Shown: in pieces, positions 35,127 through 42,950 of the stretch
Position numbering within the stretch: the first letter of the stretch is position 1
Layout: each line of letters begins with the position of its first letter
From: a virus
Length of the DNA: 43,856 nucleotides
Virus record (IMG/VR): IMGVR_UViG_3300026455_000022
Coordinates: 1-43,856 of that record
Direction: 5' to 3' (one strand)
Made by a program: the position numbers and the translations under genes
Notes under the pieces: model-generated
The model's database searches: none
What the model saw: the letters and a program-made list of their open reading frames with translations, nothing else
What the model was told of the DNA's origin: nothing

Positions 35127-36350
35127 ATGGCAAAAATTCTTTATTGCGGAGACGCTTTTGTAGAAACTGGTTTTGGGCGGGTCGCTCAGTATTTGCTGCC
35201 GGCGCTAGCCAAGGAACATGATGTGGCGGTGCTAGCAGTCAATTACCATGGCGACCCGCATTCAGAAGCACAGAAATACAGGGTATATCCTGCAATGTTG
35301 CATGGTTCCGATCCATTTGGTTCTCATCGGATTAATGAAATTATTCAAAGAGAAAAGCCAGACCTGGTTTGGGTGACGAATGATATTTGGATTGCCATTA
35401 GCCTTTGGCAGAAAGCCAAATCCTTGCAAGAACAAATCCCTTTCAAGTGGTTTGTTTATACGCCCATTGATTCTTATGGTCTATTTCCTGAGCTGAAAAG
35501 CCAGATGGAAGGGTGGGATGGTCTTGCCACATACACGCAATTTGCCGAAAAAGAACTTCGTCTAATGGGATATGATAAGCCCATTGATATTATTGGGCAT
35601 GGTACTGATTTTGATAAATTTTTCCCACTTGATAAGCAGCAATGCCGAAAAGATTTAGGGATTCCCGCTGATGCATTTGTTGTTTTCAATGGGAACAGGA
35701 ATCAGCCACGCAAGCGCATTGATTTGACAATCAAGGCATTTATCAAGTTTGCCAAAGACAAGGACGATGCTCGCCTTTGGTTGAATATGGGCAGCAAAGA
35801 CATGGGATGGGACTTAATTCCATTATTTAAGCGGGTAGCTCGCGACGAAGGGTTTGACGCCACCGGGAAACTGATTATTACTAGCCCTCATTTCTCCACT
35901 GAAAACTGCCTGCCAGTTGAGCAATTAAATAAAGTGTATAACGCAGTTGACATTGGCTTGAATACATGCATTGGTGAAGGTTGGGGGTTGGTTAATACAG
36001 AACATGGATCAGTGGGTGTGACGCAAGTTGTACCAGATCATACAAGCCTGGCGGAGATCTTTGATGAGCTTCCCCGTATTCAGTGCAATGCTTACGAAAC
36101 AGACAGAAACTATGGTCTTGAGCGTCCTCTTCCTGACCCGGAAAGTGCTGCAGAGATTTTGTCTTATTACTATGAGAACCGCGATGCACTGAGAAAGGAT
36201 GGGAAATGGTGCTACAAGCGTCTGCGAGAAGATTTCTGCACGTGGCCTTATATTCAAGGGCAATTGCTTGACGCGGTAGAACGCACTCTTAATACAAAGT
36301 CTGCCGCGACTGAATTCAAAGGTTTTGATACTCCTGCAAAAATTATTTGA
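35127..36350 (+). CDS. Glycosyltransferase, GT4-like (GT-B fold)
   Basis: A 407-residue protein. GFGRVAQYLLPALAKEHDVAVLA is the N-terminal domain, FVVFNGNRNQPRKRIDLTIKAF the start of the C-terminal domain (with donor-binding R/K), and GEGWGLVNTEHGSVGVTQVVPDH the E-x7-E donor site. It transfers a sugar from a nucleotide donor. Starts divergently from the GT-A gene, 62 bp away. Confidence 0.85.
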   Translation: MAKILYCGDAFVETGFGRVAQYLLPALAKEHDVAVLAVNYHGDPHSEAQKYRVYPAMLHGSDPFGSHRINEIIQREKPDLVWVTNDIWIAISLWQKAKSLQEQIPFKWFVYTPIDSYGLFPELKSQMEGWDGLATYTQFAEKELRLMGYDKPIDIIGHGTDFDKFFPLDKQQCRKDLGIPADAFVVFNGNRNQPRKRIDLTIKAFIKFAKDKDDARLWLNMGSKDMGWDLIPLFKRVARDEGFDATGKLIITSPHFSTENCLPVEQLNKVYNAVDIGLNTCIGEGWGLVNTEHGSVGVTQVVPDHTSLAEIFDELPRIQCNAYETDRNYGLERPLPDPESAAEILSYYYENRDALRKDGKWCYKRLREDFCTWPYIQGQLLDAVERTLNTKSAATEFKGFDTPAKII

Positions 36351-36352
36351 TT

Positions 36353-37069
36353 ATGCAAATTTCACAAATCTTTCTTTCCACTGATCCAACGGAAAAGCTT
36401 AGTCCATTTTTGGAACACGCCACGGGCACTATTGATGCTTGTTTCCCTGAAGCAAAGCATGTTATTTACAACAATGATTCGCTTCGCGCTTTCATTGCTG
36501 ATAATTACGAAGAAGAAGTGTTGTGGGCATATGATACGCTTAAGCCCTTCTCTTACAAGGCAGATCTTGGTCGTTTTTGTTTGTTGAACAAGCTGGGCGG
36601 CTGGTATTTTGATATTGGCATTAGGGCCTTTAATGCAGTGGAACTTGGCGATCGTATTAAGTTTCTTGCTTTCCGTGATATTCAGCGCTTTAGTTACACA
36701 AGCTGGGCGTGTGCAACTACAGTGCTTTATTCTCAGCCCGACAATCCCGCTTTGCAAACTGCCATTGAGATGATTGTGGCAAATTGCGTAGAACAATACT
36801 ATGGCATCACTCCATTGTGCCCCACTGGTCCTACATTGTTAGGTAAAGCCTTGGCGGCGAACGGAAGCCAAGCTGATTTTATCTATGGCGATTATCTTGA
36901 ACTAACGCCTACGCATGGACAAAAGAATAGGGCCTTTGTGCTTCCCGATGGCACAATCATGGCATGGAGTAAGCCTGCTGGTGGTGGTGACTTAACTGGA
37001 CTTGGCGCCAAGGGCGTCAACAATTACAATGAGCTGTGGCAGGCCCGCAAGGTGTATGGCGATGGTTGA
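36353..37069 (+). CDS. Glycosyltransferase, GT32-like (DXD sugar-transferase family)
   Basis: A 238-residue protein. PFSYKADLGRFCLLNKLGGWYFDIG is the classic donor-binding block of the capsular/TcdA-like transferases, with DIG in place of DxD. PLCPTGPTLLGKAL is the downstream motif. ATG 36353 overlaps no upstream sequence, while TTG 36347 does. Probably adds a sugar to the same glycan. Confidence 0.75.
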   Translation: MQISQIFLSTDPTEKLSPFLEHATGTIDACFPEAKHVIYNNDSLRAFIADNYEEEVLWAYDTLKPFSYKADLGRFCLLNKLGGWYFDIGIRAFNAVELGDRIKFLAFRDIQRFSYTSWACATTVLYSQPDNPALQTAIEMIVANCVEQYYGITPLCPTGPTLLGKALAANGSQADFIYGDYLELTPTHGQKNRAFVLPDGTIMAWSKPAGGGDLTGLGAKGVNNYNELWQARKVYGDG

Positions 37070-37772
37070 TAGCACCATTTATGCGGTATGCATCCCAGGG
37101 GAGAAAGTGCGTTACACGGCCAGGTCTCGCATTGTTCCCATTATGGGAGGAAGCCACGTGCTGAGCAAAGAAGAGCGCGAAAGTCTTCGTGCCGAAGGTT
37201 ATGCTTTTGACGATGAAAATGCCGTGCTGTCTCCATTAAATGATCGATGGGGAGAGCTTTCGTGCGTGCATTGGATGATTCTTAATGCAAAAGAAAACAA
37301 TATTGGCAATGCTCAATATCGGCGCAATTGGCTAGAACCGGAAGATCAATGGTATTGCCCAGAAACTTTGTATGTGCCAGAACCAGCTCAATTTTCTTGT
37401 ACGCTTGAACAACAGTTTTATGGTGGCCATTCTGCTTTTGATGCACCAGTAATTACGCGCAAATTAGCAGACGAAGGCAAGTGGATTTTTACTCGCGAAG
37501 AAATTGATAAAATCTGGGCGCAATCTTCTTTCATCGGCTGCAATATGGCACGCGGACCGAGGCAGGCCTACCTGCGCTTCATGACAACACTATTTGCTGG
37601 ACTTGCACCAATTTGGCGCGAACACAAAGAACACTTTCTTTCCATTGAAGGCTATGACAAACGTGCAATTGCGTTCATTGCCGAACGCTTGATTACTGGT
37701 ATGGTTTTATGCAGAGACAGGATTTTTCCTGGCGTAAAAATTGCCACTGCTCCGATAGGATTTATTAATTGA
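37062..37772 (+). CDS. DUF4422-like glycosyltransferase
   Basis: A 236-residue protein. LNDRWGELSCVHWMILNAKENNIGNAQYRRNW is the DUF4422 hallmark (EL...W...N.....G..(H/Q)YRR). The C-terminus (IAFIAERLITGMVLCRD) also fits. These are putative glycosyltransferases in surface-polysaccharide loci. Overlaps the upstream gene by 8 bp. Last gene of the island. Confidence 0.7.
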   Translation: MVDSTIYAVCIPGEKVRYTARSRIVPIMGGSHVLSKEERESLRAEGYAFDDENAVLSPLNDRWGELSCVHWMILNAKENNIGNAQYRRNWLEPEDQWYCPETLYVPEPAQFSCTLEQQFYGGHSAFDAPVITRKLADEGKWIFTREEIDKIWAQSSFIGCNMARGPRQAYLRFMTTLFAGLAPIWREHKEHFLSIEGYDKRAIAFIAERLITGMVLCRDRIFPGVKIATAPIGFIN

Positions 37773-37786
37773 TCGGCTGCAAATCG

Positions 37787-38476
37787 ATGGAATGTCCATT
37801 AGAAATTATTGACGCTAGTGCAAACAAAACAAATCATCGCTTTGCCATTGCTAATGCAATGCTTGGGCCAGCTAATCCATCGCTACCCAACACTGCTTAT
37901 TGGCAAGAACTAGCTAAACGTTGGGAAGTTGGCCTGTCAGATGCCTTGGCTCGTCGATGCAATAATTGCGAGCATTACATTGATACTGCAGTCATTCAGA
38001 ATTGCATTCAAAGGCATGGTCGGTTTGATATTACTAGTCTTGGTTCCGAATTTAAAGACATGAAAGATGCAAGTGGCTATTGCACGTTGTATCACATTAC
38101 TTGTACAGCCAGTCGTGTATGTGTAGACTGGGAAGAAGGCGGTCCAATTACAACTACCAAAGAAGGTGCCATGGCTATCGAAAATGAAGGGCGCGAAGAC
38201 GCTAAAAAAATGAGCGCGAAGCAAAAGAAAATTGCAAAAGTGATGCGCGAATTTAAGGCTGGTACTTTGAAGGGCAGTGACAAAAAGCCAATCAAGAATA
38301 AAAAACAAGCCATTGCTATTGCCCTCTCGGAAGCTGGCATGAGTCGCATGAACAAAAGCGATGAGTATTGGGATGCCTATGTTGACACCATGATGTGCAT
38401 GGAAGTTGAAGACCCTGAAGAAGAAGGCATGGGAAGCATGAAAACTGAAGACGGTTCCTGCGGAAAAAAGCGCTAA
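37787..38476 (+). CDS. Cys-rich and DUF6496-like head-region protein; frameshift donor
   Basis: A 229-residue protein. Residues about 60-115 have CNNCEHY, CIQRHG, GYCTLYHITC and CVDWEEGG, a six-Cys cluster that could bind metal, with a spacing loosely like high-potential iron-sulfur proteins. Residues about 145-190 (KIAKVMREFKAGTLKGSDKKPIKNKKQAIAIALSEAG) match the DUF6496 pattern. It ends GKKR at a slippery site that allows -1 shift into the next ORF. ATG 37787 is chosen over TTG 37769. Confidence 0.7.
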   Translation: MECPLEIIDASANKTNHRFAIANAMLGPANPSLPNTAYWQELAKRWEVGLSDALARRCNNCEHYIDTAVIQNCIQRHGRFDITSLGSEFKDMKDASGYCTLYHITCTASRVCVDWEEGGPITTTKEGAMAIENEGREDAKKMSAKQKKIAKVMREFKAGTLKGSDKKPIKNKKQAIAIALSEAGMSRMNKSDEYWDAYVDTMMCMEVEDPEEEGMGSMKTEDGSCGKKR

Positions 38477-38502
38477 GGGGTGATGCTGGAAGCTTTGCCC
38501 CT
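38464..38502 (+). promoter_or_regulatory. Candidate -1 programmed frameshift signal
   Basis: Slippery heptamer A-AAA-AAG at 38464-38470 lies in the correct zero frame, two codons before the TAA. After a 5-nt spacer a hairpin follows: AGGGG (38476-38480) with CCCCT (38498-38502) and an inner GCT/AGC. Slippage by -1 joins the ORF at 37787 to the one ending at 38823. Confidence 0.6.
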
Positions 38503-38823
38503 CCTGCTGCTGTTCGATCTGCTGCCCGTCGTGGCTTAGAGCTACGCAAGAAATATGGCAAAGGAGGCTTGACGACGCAAGAAGCGGGCAAGCAGGGCAT
38601 TGGCAGTGGCGTGGCGAGAGCTACAAGTCTGGCCAATGGAGAGAATGTGAGCTATGAGACAATCAAGCGCATGGCCGCATTCTTCTCTCGCCATGAAAAG
38701 AATAAGAGTGGCGAAGAAGATGATGCTGGAAAAATTGCATGGGATTTATGGGGCGGCGATGCTGGTAGGGCGTGGGCAAATCGCATTATTAAGATGGTAG
38801 AAAATCGCAAAAAAGACCAATGA
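38470..38823 (+). CDS. Downstream ORF reached by -1 frameshift
   Basis: 117 codons in the -1 frame relative to the preceding gene. AARRGLELRKKYGKGG, GSGVARATSLANGENVS, TIKRMAAFFSRHEKNK and GKIAWDLWGGDAGRAWA match a small phage domain I recognise from head-gene regions. The conserved part begins about 20 residues before the only possible independent start (TTG 38569), and no ATG or GTG lies in frame, so frameshifting is the simplest route. A sequencing or real indel is the alternative. Confidence 0.65.
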   Translation, partial: ALRGDAGSFAPPAAVRSAARRGLELRKKYGKGGLTTQEAGKQGIGSGVARATSLANGENVSYETIKRMAAFFSRHEKNKSGEEDDAGKIAWDLWGGDAGRAWANRIIKMVENRKKDQ

Positions 38824-39131
38824 GCGAATATGTGCGCGTCATCGAAGAAGAGGACGAAGGTATTGGTCTTTTAAAGGCGCTTTCAATTCTTTCTGCCAAT
38901 GAACATCGCAATACTTCACGATGGGAATTGGTCGAAAAGCAATGCTTCAAAAATGGTCGGCTAGATGAAACACACATTTATGTGATGAGCGTTTACGAGA
39001 AGCCCGACCCTCATTTTGAGCCGACAAAGTTCTTGACTTTTGAAATTGAGGCAATGGCAAAGTCCTACATTATGGAAGACATTGAGCATCAACTTGCCAG
39101 TATTCGCGGCGAAGACGACGACGAGGATTGA
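38820..39131 (+). CDS. Hypothetical protein
   Basis: A 103-residue acidic protein starting MSEYVRVIEEEDEG, alternating helix and strand (HIYVMSVYEKPD, KFLTFEIEAMAKSYI), ending in a DDDED tail. ATGA-coupled to the frameshift ORF. Function unknown. Confidence 0.6.
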   Translation: MSEYVRVIEEEDEGIGLLKALSILSANEHRNTSRWELVEKQCFKNGRLDETHIYVMSVYEKPDPHFEPTKFLTFEIEAMAKSYIMEDIEHQLASIRGEDDDED

Positions 39132-39139
39132 TTATTACG

Positions 39140-39168
39140 TTTCTCAATAAGTGCTGTTTATTGAGAAA
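39140..39168. terminator. Bidirectional hairpin between convergent genes
   Basis: TTTCTCAATAA, loop GTGCTGT-like, TTATTGAGAAA, an 11-pair AT-rich stem. It sits between the plus-strand head operon and the convergent repressor gene. Confidence 0.6.
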
Positions 39169-39169
39169 A

Positions 39170-39448
39170 CTAATTGATTTTTGCGATGAAAGATGGATAG
39201 CCCATCAGCCACAACACGCTAATTCCATAGAGACCACTGAGAGTGCGAATCTGTACGCAATCTGGCGGGGCGGTGCCCTTCTCAATGCGGCAATAAGAAC
39301 TTTGACTGATGTGCAGTTCTTTTGCCACATCATGCTGAGTGAGTCCGGCATTTAGCCGGGCTTCTTTAATGCGACCAGCAATAAGAATGCGTGCTTCCTG
39401 GTGGGGAAGTTTAAGAGCATCCGTTGCACTACGCGCCAAAAACATCAC
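39170..39448 (-). CDS. XRE-family HTH regulator
   Basis: A 92-residue protein. Residues about 25-80 are a classic HTH_3: IKEARLNAGLTQHDVAKELHISQSSYCRIEKGTAPP then IRTLSGLYGIS. It binds DNA as a repressor or activator. It is the only minus-strand gene among the head genes and is divergent from the protease/scaffold gene, whose promoter it probably controls. Confidence 0.8.
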   Translation of the reverse strand: MMFLARSATDALKLPHQEARILIAGRIKEARLNAGLTQHDVAKELHISQSSYCRIEKGTAPPDCVQIRTLSGLYGISVLWLMGYPSFIAKIN

Positions 39449-39507
39449 AAGCTTTTATTCCGTTTTGCATAAGCTTACAAAGTATAACATTCGCTTCTTG
39501 ATAAAGT
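39449..39507. promoter_or_regulatory. Operator/promoter region between XRE gene and protease gene
   Basis: Holds AAGCTT twice (about 39450 and 39471), a TATAAC (39485) on plus and TATACT on minus as -10 candidates, and an HLR1-like tandem CTTACAAA-GT-ATAACATT (39474-39491, 13 of 16 matches, forward orientation). No clear -35. Confidence 0.4.
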
Positions 39508-40707
39508 ATGAATATGAGCACCATTTCTTGCCGATACGATTTCTCTCCTATTGAGAAATACGAACTCACGCCAGAAGGTTATCTTCGGGCATGGGCTTCT
39601 ATCGCACGCACTGGCATCCAGCATTACACAGATAGTGATGGTTCCATTCGTCGCGAATATCGTCCCGAGACAGAAGTGGCGTCTCCCGAAAGCCTTGCTT
39701 CATTTGCGGGCAAGGCAATCACTTCGGAACACCCCCCTGTGCTTCTCGATTCCGAGAATACTAAAGACTACCAAGTAGGATTTAGTGGCACTGAAGTGGT
39801 ATACGACAATGGTTTCGTGAAGGCAGTGATGACAATCACTGACGAAGATACCATTAAGCGCATCATGAAGGGGGATGCTCGTGAGGTAAGCGCGGGCTAT
39901 AGGGTGAATTATGATCCCACGCCCGGCGTTACAGAAAACGGCGAACATTACGATGGTATCCAAAAAGAAATCATCGGTAATCACATCGCTGTTGTCCGCC
40001 GGGGCCGCGCTGGCCCGCAAGTGAAGCTCCATCTTGATCGCCAAGATGCTGCTGACCCATCTTTAATCTCTAATACAGGAGACCATCTAATGACTGCAAA
40101 AGTCGTTTTTGATGGCGCCGAGTTTGAAGTGACGGAGAGCGTTGCTCTTGCGATCACTAAAGAACGTGAAGACGCCAAGATGTCCTACGAGGACATGAAG
40201 AAAAAGTACGACGAACTGCAGGCCGCTGCCGATTCCATGAAGTCCGAAATGGATGCTATGGGAAAGGAAATGCAAGGCAAGTGCGATTCCGCTGAGGGTC
40301 GTGCTGATGCACTGGCTGAGCAGATCGAAGAACTGAAGACTGAACTGGCTGCCGCCAAGGAAATCAATCTTGATTCCCTGGTTAAAGAGCGCGTGGCTCT
40401 CGTTGAGAAAGCCAAGCCTGTTCTGGATAGCGCCTATGAATTCGCTGGCAAAACTGCCCGTGAAGTGATGGTTGATTCCATCAAGGCAGTGCGTGGTGAT
40501 GAGCTTGATCTCTCTGAGAAGAGCGATGACTACGTGCAGGCAATGTTTGACACTCTCTCTGAGGGCCGTTCTGACTCTGCCACCACCGACGAGCTGCGCA
40601 AAGCCGTAGCTTCCATTGCTTCTCCTGTTTCTGCACCCTCTGCCTATATGGACATGCTGCAGAATGCATGGAAGAAGCCCCTTTCCATCTCCAAGGAGGC
40701 TAAGTAA
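39508..40707 (+). CDS. Prohead protease fused to scaffold (DUF2213-like)
   Basis: A 399-residue protein. Residues 1-190 fit the DUF2213 protease: YLRAWASIARTGIQHY, GKAITSEHPP with the catalytic-type His, DAREVSAGYR with Ser, and G.....IVVRRGRAG-like NHIAVVRRGRAG. Residues about 195-400 are a charged coiled coil (MKKKYDELQAAADSMKSEMDAM) typical of scaffold. It processes and shapes the prohead. An internal start at 40090 can make scaffold alone. Confidence 0.8.
   Translation: MNMSTISCRYDFSPIEKYELTPEGYLRAWASIARTGIQHYTDSDGSIRREYRPETEVASPESLASFAGKAITSEHPPVLLDSENTKDYQVGFSGTEVVYDNGFVKAVMTITDEDTIKRIMKGDAREVSAGYRVNYDPTPGVTENGEHYDGIQKEIIGNHIAVVRRGRAGPQVKLHLDRQDAADPSLISNTGDHLMTAKVVFDGAEFEVTESVALAITKEREDAKMSYEDMKKKYDELQAAADSMKSEMDAMGKEMQGKCDSAEGRADALAEQIEELKTELAAAKEINLDSLVKERVALVEKAKPVLDSAYEFAGKTAREVMVDSIKAVRGDELDLSEKSDDYVQAMFDTLSEGRSDSATTDELRKAVASIASPVSAPSAYMDMLQNAWKKPLSISKEAK
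40090..40707 (+). CDS. Nested scaffold protein from internal start
   Basis: ATG 40090 is in frame within the protease gene and preceded by AGGAGA at 40077-40082, about 8 nt away. It would give a 205-residue protein starting MTAKVVFDGAEF, containing exactly the coiled-coil scaffold part. Protease-scaffold nesting of this kind is well known (lambda C/Nu3). Confidence 0.55.
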   Translation: MTAKVVFDGAEFEVTESVALAITKEREDAKMSYEDMKKKYDELQAAADSMKSEMDAMGKEMQGKCDSAEGRADALAEQIEELKTELAAAKEINLDSLVKERVALVEKAKPVLDSAYEFAGKTAREVMVDSIKAVRGDELDLSEKSDDYVQAMFDTLSEGRSDSATTDELRKAVASIASPVSAPSAYMDMLQNAWKKPLSISKEAK

Positions 40708-40709
40708 TC

Positions 40710-41270
40710 ATGGCCGTAACTTTCTCTGCTTCGGGCACTGCCTCCGCTGGTGGCGTGCAACAGAGCTACGCTCTGGAGCACACCGCACTGCTGGAAGGTC
40801 AACTGTCCGATATTCGCAGCAACACCATTGGCACTAGCGTCAATGAAACTGGTGCTGTCGTGGCTTTTGGTAACGTTGTTGTTTATAACAACGCTGGTAC
40901 TGTTGAAAATTCCGCTTGCACTATCTCGGGCGCTTCCGATACCGTGCTTGGCGTAAACGTGCTCACCTATGTTGATGAAACCGCCCTGGACACCAATAGC
41001 CGTCCTGGCGTGAAGAATCAGCAGGTGATGAACGTGGCCAACGAAGGCGCAGTGGCCGTCTATGTGACCGGCGCTGTAACTCCTAAGAGCCCCGTGCGTG
41101 TGCTGTATTCCGCCAGTGGCACTGGCAAGGCTGGTCAGTTTTCGCATGCTTTTGCTTCTGGCAAGACCGTTCGCCTCGCTGGCGCACGCTTCCTGAGCAC
41201 CACCACTTCCAGCGGCATTGCAATTCTGGAGCTGAATGGCCCCAGCTTTACTCTTTCCGCTGATTCTTGA
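40710..41270 (+). CDS. Head decoration-like protein (DUF2190-type)
   Basis: A 186-residue protein, beta-rich, Gly/Ala/Val/Thr-heavy (GTASAGGVQQSYALEH, AVVAFGNVVVYNNAGT, AVYVTGAVTPKSPVRV). It sits between scaffold and capsid where decoration proteins lie, and resembles DUF2190 proteins. AAGGAGG precedes ATG. Codon use is that of a highly expressed late gene. Confidence 0.6.
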   Translation: MAVTFSASGTASAGGVQQSYALEHTALLEGQLSDIRSNTIGTSVNETGAVVAFGNVVVYNNAGTVENSACTISGASDTVLGVNVLTYVDETALDTNSRPGVKNQQVMNVANEGAVAVYVTGAVTPKSPVRVLYSASGTGKAGQFSHAFASGKTVRLAGARFLSTTTSSGIAILELNGPSFTLSADS

Positions 41271-41285
41271 TAGGAGGCCCTAACA

Positions 41286-42194
41286 ATGTCTGAATTCCGT
41301 ATGGATGACGCGGGTCTGTTCCTTGAGCGTCAGCTTGAGTACATCCGCCCCCAAGTGTTTGAAGTGCAGTATGCGGATATTAAGTATCCGACCATTCTGC
41401 CTGTTACCAGTGAAGCTGGCCCTGGCGCTCAGACCTTCACTTACCGCATCATGGACTCCACTGGTGAGTTCAAGCTGATCGCTGATGCTGCTGATGATCT
41501 GCCCCGTGCTGACATCAGCCAGACCGAGAAGAGCATCAACATCCGCTCCTTCGGTGGTTCCTTCGGTTATACCGTGCAGGAACTGCGTGCCGCTCAGATG
41601 GCCAACATCGCTCTGGAGCAGCGTCGTGCTGCTGCTGTGCGTCGTGCCTATGAAGAGAAGGTGGAAGAAGTGGCCCTGTTCGGTGAGAGCACCGTGGGTC
41701 TTTCCGGTTTCTTCAACAACTCCACCGTGGATGTTGTGGCCGCTGATAAGTGGTTCACCACTGCAAGCATCACCGCCCAGGAAATGCTTGAGCTGCTGAA
41801 CTATGGCGTGACTGCCATTATCAATGGCTCCAAAATGAAGGAGCAGCCCGACACTATCCTCATGGCTTATGAGGATTACAACAAGGTGAGCACCACTCGC
41901 AACTCCGACTCCTCGGATGTGACCGTGCTGGAATACTTCCTGCGCACCAACCCCTACATCCGCAATGTTGAGCCCATCAACCAACTGGATGCTGATAACA
42001 GCGTGCTGAACACCAACCGCATGGTTGTGTATAAGCGCGATCCCGAGAAAGTGCAACTGCACATTCCTCAGCCCCTGGAACTCTTCCCGCCCCAACAGCG
42101 CGGCCTTGAGTTCATCGTTCCCGCTCATGCTCGCGTGGGTGGCGTGGCTCTGTACTATCCCAAGAGCGTTATCTACGTTCAGGCTTCTAGCTGA
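41286..42194 (+). CDS. Major capsid protein (DUF2184-like)
   Basis: A 302-residue protein. LEYIRPQVFEVQYADIKYPTILPV, TFTYRIMDSTGEFKLIADAADDLPRADI, FGGSFGYTVQELRAAQ, NVEPINQLDAD and PLELFPPQQRGLEFIVPAHARVGGVALYYP match the DUF2184 HK97-fold capsid family. AGGAGG lies before ATG. It builds the icosahedral head. Confidence 0.85.
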   Translation: MSEFRMDDAGLFLERQLEYIRPQVFEVQYADIKYPTILPVTSEAGPGAQTFTYRIMDSTGEFKLIADAADDLPRADISQTEKSINIRSFGGSFGYTVQELRAAQMANIALEQRRAAAVRRAYEEKVEEVALFGESTVGLSGFFNNSTVDVVAADKWFTTASITAQEMLELLNYGVTAIINGSKMKEQPDTILMAYEDYNKVSTTRNSDSSDVTVLEYFLRTNPYIRNVEPINQLDADNSVLNTNRMVVYKRDPEKVQLHIPQPLELFPPQQRGLEFIVPAHARVGGVALYYPKSVIYVQASS

Positions 42195-42249
42195 GGATAG
42201 TTAATCAAGGGAGGGACGTTAAGCTATGAACAATTGTTTTTTTTGAACA

Positions 42250-42636
42250 ATGCTAATTGCTTATCGTCCCGAACTTGAAAACCCGCCCCGTGAAGGCGGG
42301 TTTGGCATTATTACGCAAACAGGTATGATCCAACTCACGCCTGGTCTTAATCAAGATATTCCAGAACATCAATGGAAAGTGGCTCGTGAGAATAAGGCAG
42401 TAAAACGCCTTATGAACATTGGAGCCATTGAGGAAGTGCGAGAGCAGATCATGGTGGAAGACATTCCGCAAGATGTGCAAACGCTTTCTCAGATGCCAAT
42501 GGTGGAAGCCATCCGCATGATTGAACTCATTCATGATCCAGATCAATTGAATGGCTGGAAAAAGATTGAAGGCCGCGTGCGCGTGCGCAATGCCATTAAT
42601 AAGCGCATTGAAAACATTCGCATTGGGAAAGCCTGA
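42250..42636 (+). CDS. Hypothetical structural-region protein
   Basis: A 128-residue protein starting MLIAYRPELENPPREGGFG, with a helical C-half (KAVKRLMNIGAIEEVREQ, MVEAIRMIELIHD). It lies between capsid and connector, so a head or connector accessory role is likely. Codons 10-18 form a strong hairpin. Confidence 0.6.
   Translation: MLIAYRPELENPPREGGFGIITQTGMIQLTPGLNQDIPEHQWKVARENKAVKRLMNIGAIEEVREQIMVEDIPQDVQTLSQMPMVEAIRMIELIHDPDQLNGWKKIEGRVRVRNAINKRIENIRIGKA
42279..42303 (+). terminator. Hairpin inside the gene after the capsid gene
   Basis: AAACCCGCC (42279-42287), 7-nt loop, GGCGGGTTT (42295-42303): a perfect nine-pair terminator-like stem within the first 20 codons. It may lower transcription past the capsid gene. 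Confidence 0.5.
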
Positions 42637-42638
42637 TT

Positions 42639-42950
42639 ATGGCCGTTACTTATGCGAGTTTTCTTGAGCGGTTCCCTGAATTCACTCCCCATCCATCGGG
42701 AATTGTGAATGGCGCCATCTCTGAAGCCACCTACGATGCTTCTGCAGACGTGTTTGGGGAACAAACTGATAGAGCAGTTAAATTTCTTGCTGCTCATATC
42801 ATTGCCATCCAACTTGCACAAATGGGCATTCAAATTGGTGCCACTGAAGGCAAGGTGTATGGTGAGGGGCTAGATGCCACTCAATACGGTCAAGAGTTTA
42901 AGCGTATGCTGAATACGCTGCCTTCTTCTTCTGTTGGTTTCGTTGTATGA
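42639..42950 (+). CDS. Head-tail connector, DUF4054-like
   Basis: A 103-residue protein. YASFLERFPEF, GAISEATYDAS and AVKFLAAHIIAIQLAQMG match the DUF4054 pattern (F..(R/A)FPEF ... AAH.(L/I)A). Likely adaptor below the portal. ATGA-coupled to the next gene. Confidence 0.65.
   Translation: MAVTYASFLERFPEFTPHPSGIVNGAISEATYDASADVFGEQTDRAVKFLAAHIIAIQLAQMGIQIGATEGKVYGEGLDATQYGQEFKRMLNTLPSSSVGFVV

Noticed and set aside
40644-41147. 167-codon minus-strand ORF over the decoration gene
   Set aside because: Shadow of the decoration gene. No start signal or family.
41280-42128. 282-codon minus-strand ORF antisense to the capsid gene
   Set aside because: It is a shadow of high-expression codon bias in the capsid gene. 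It has no Shine-Dalgarno site or recognisable domain, and the plus-strand protein is a clear capsid.
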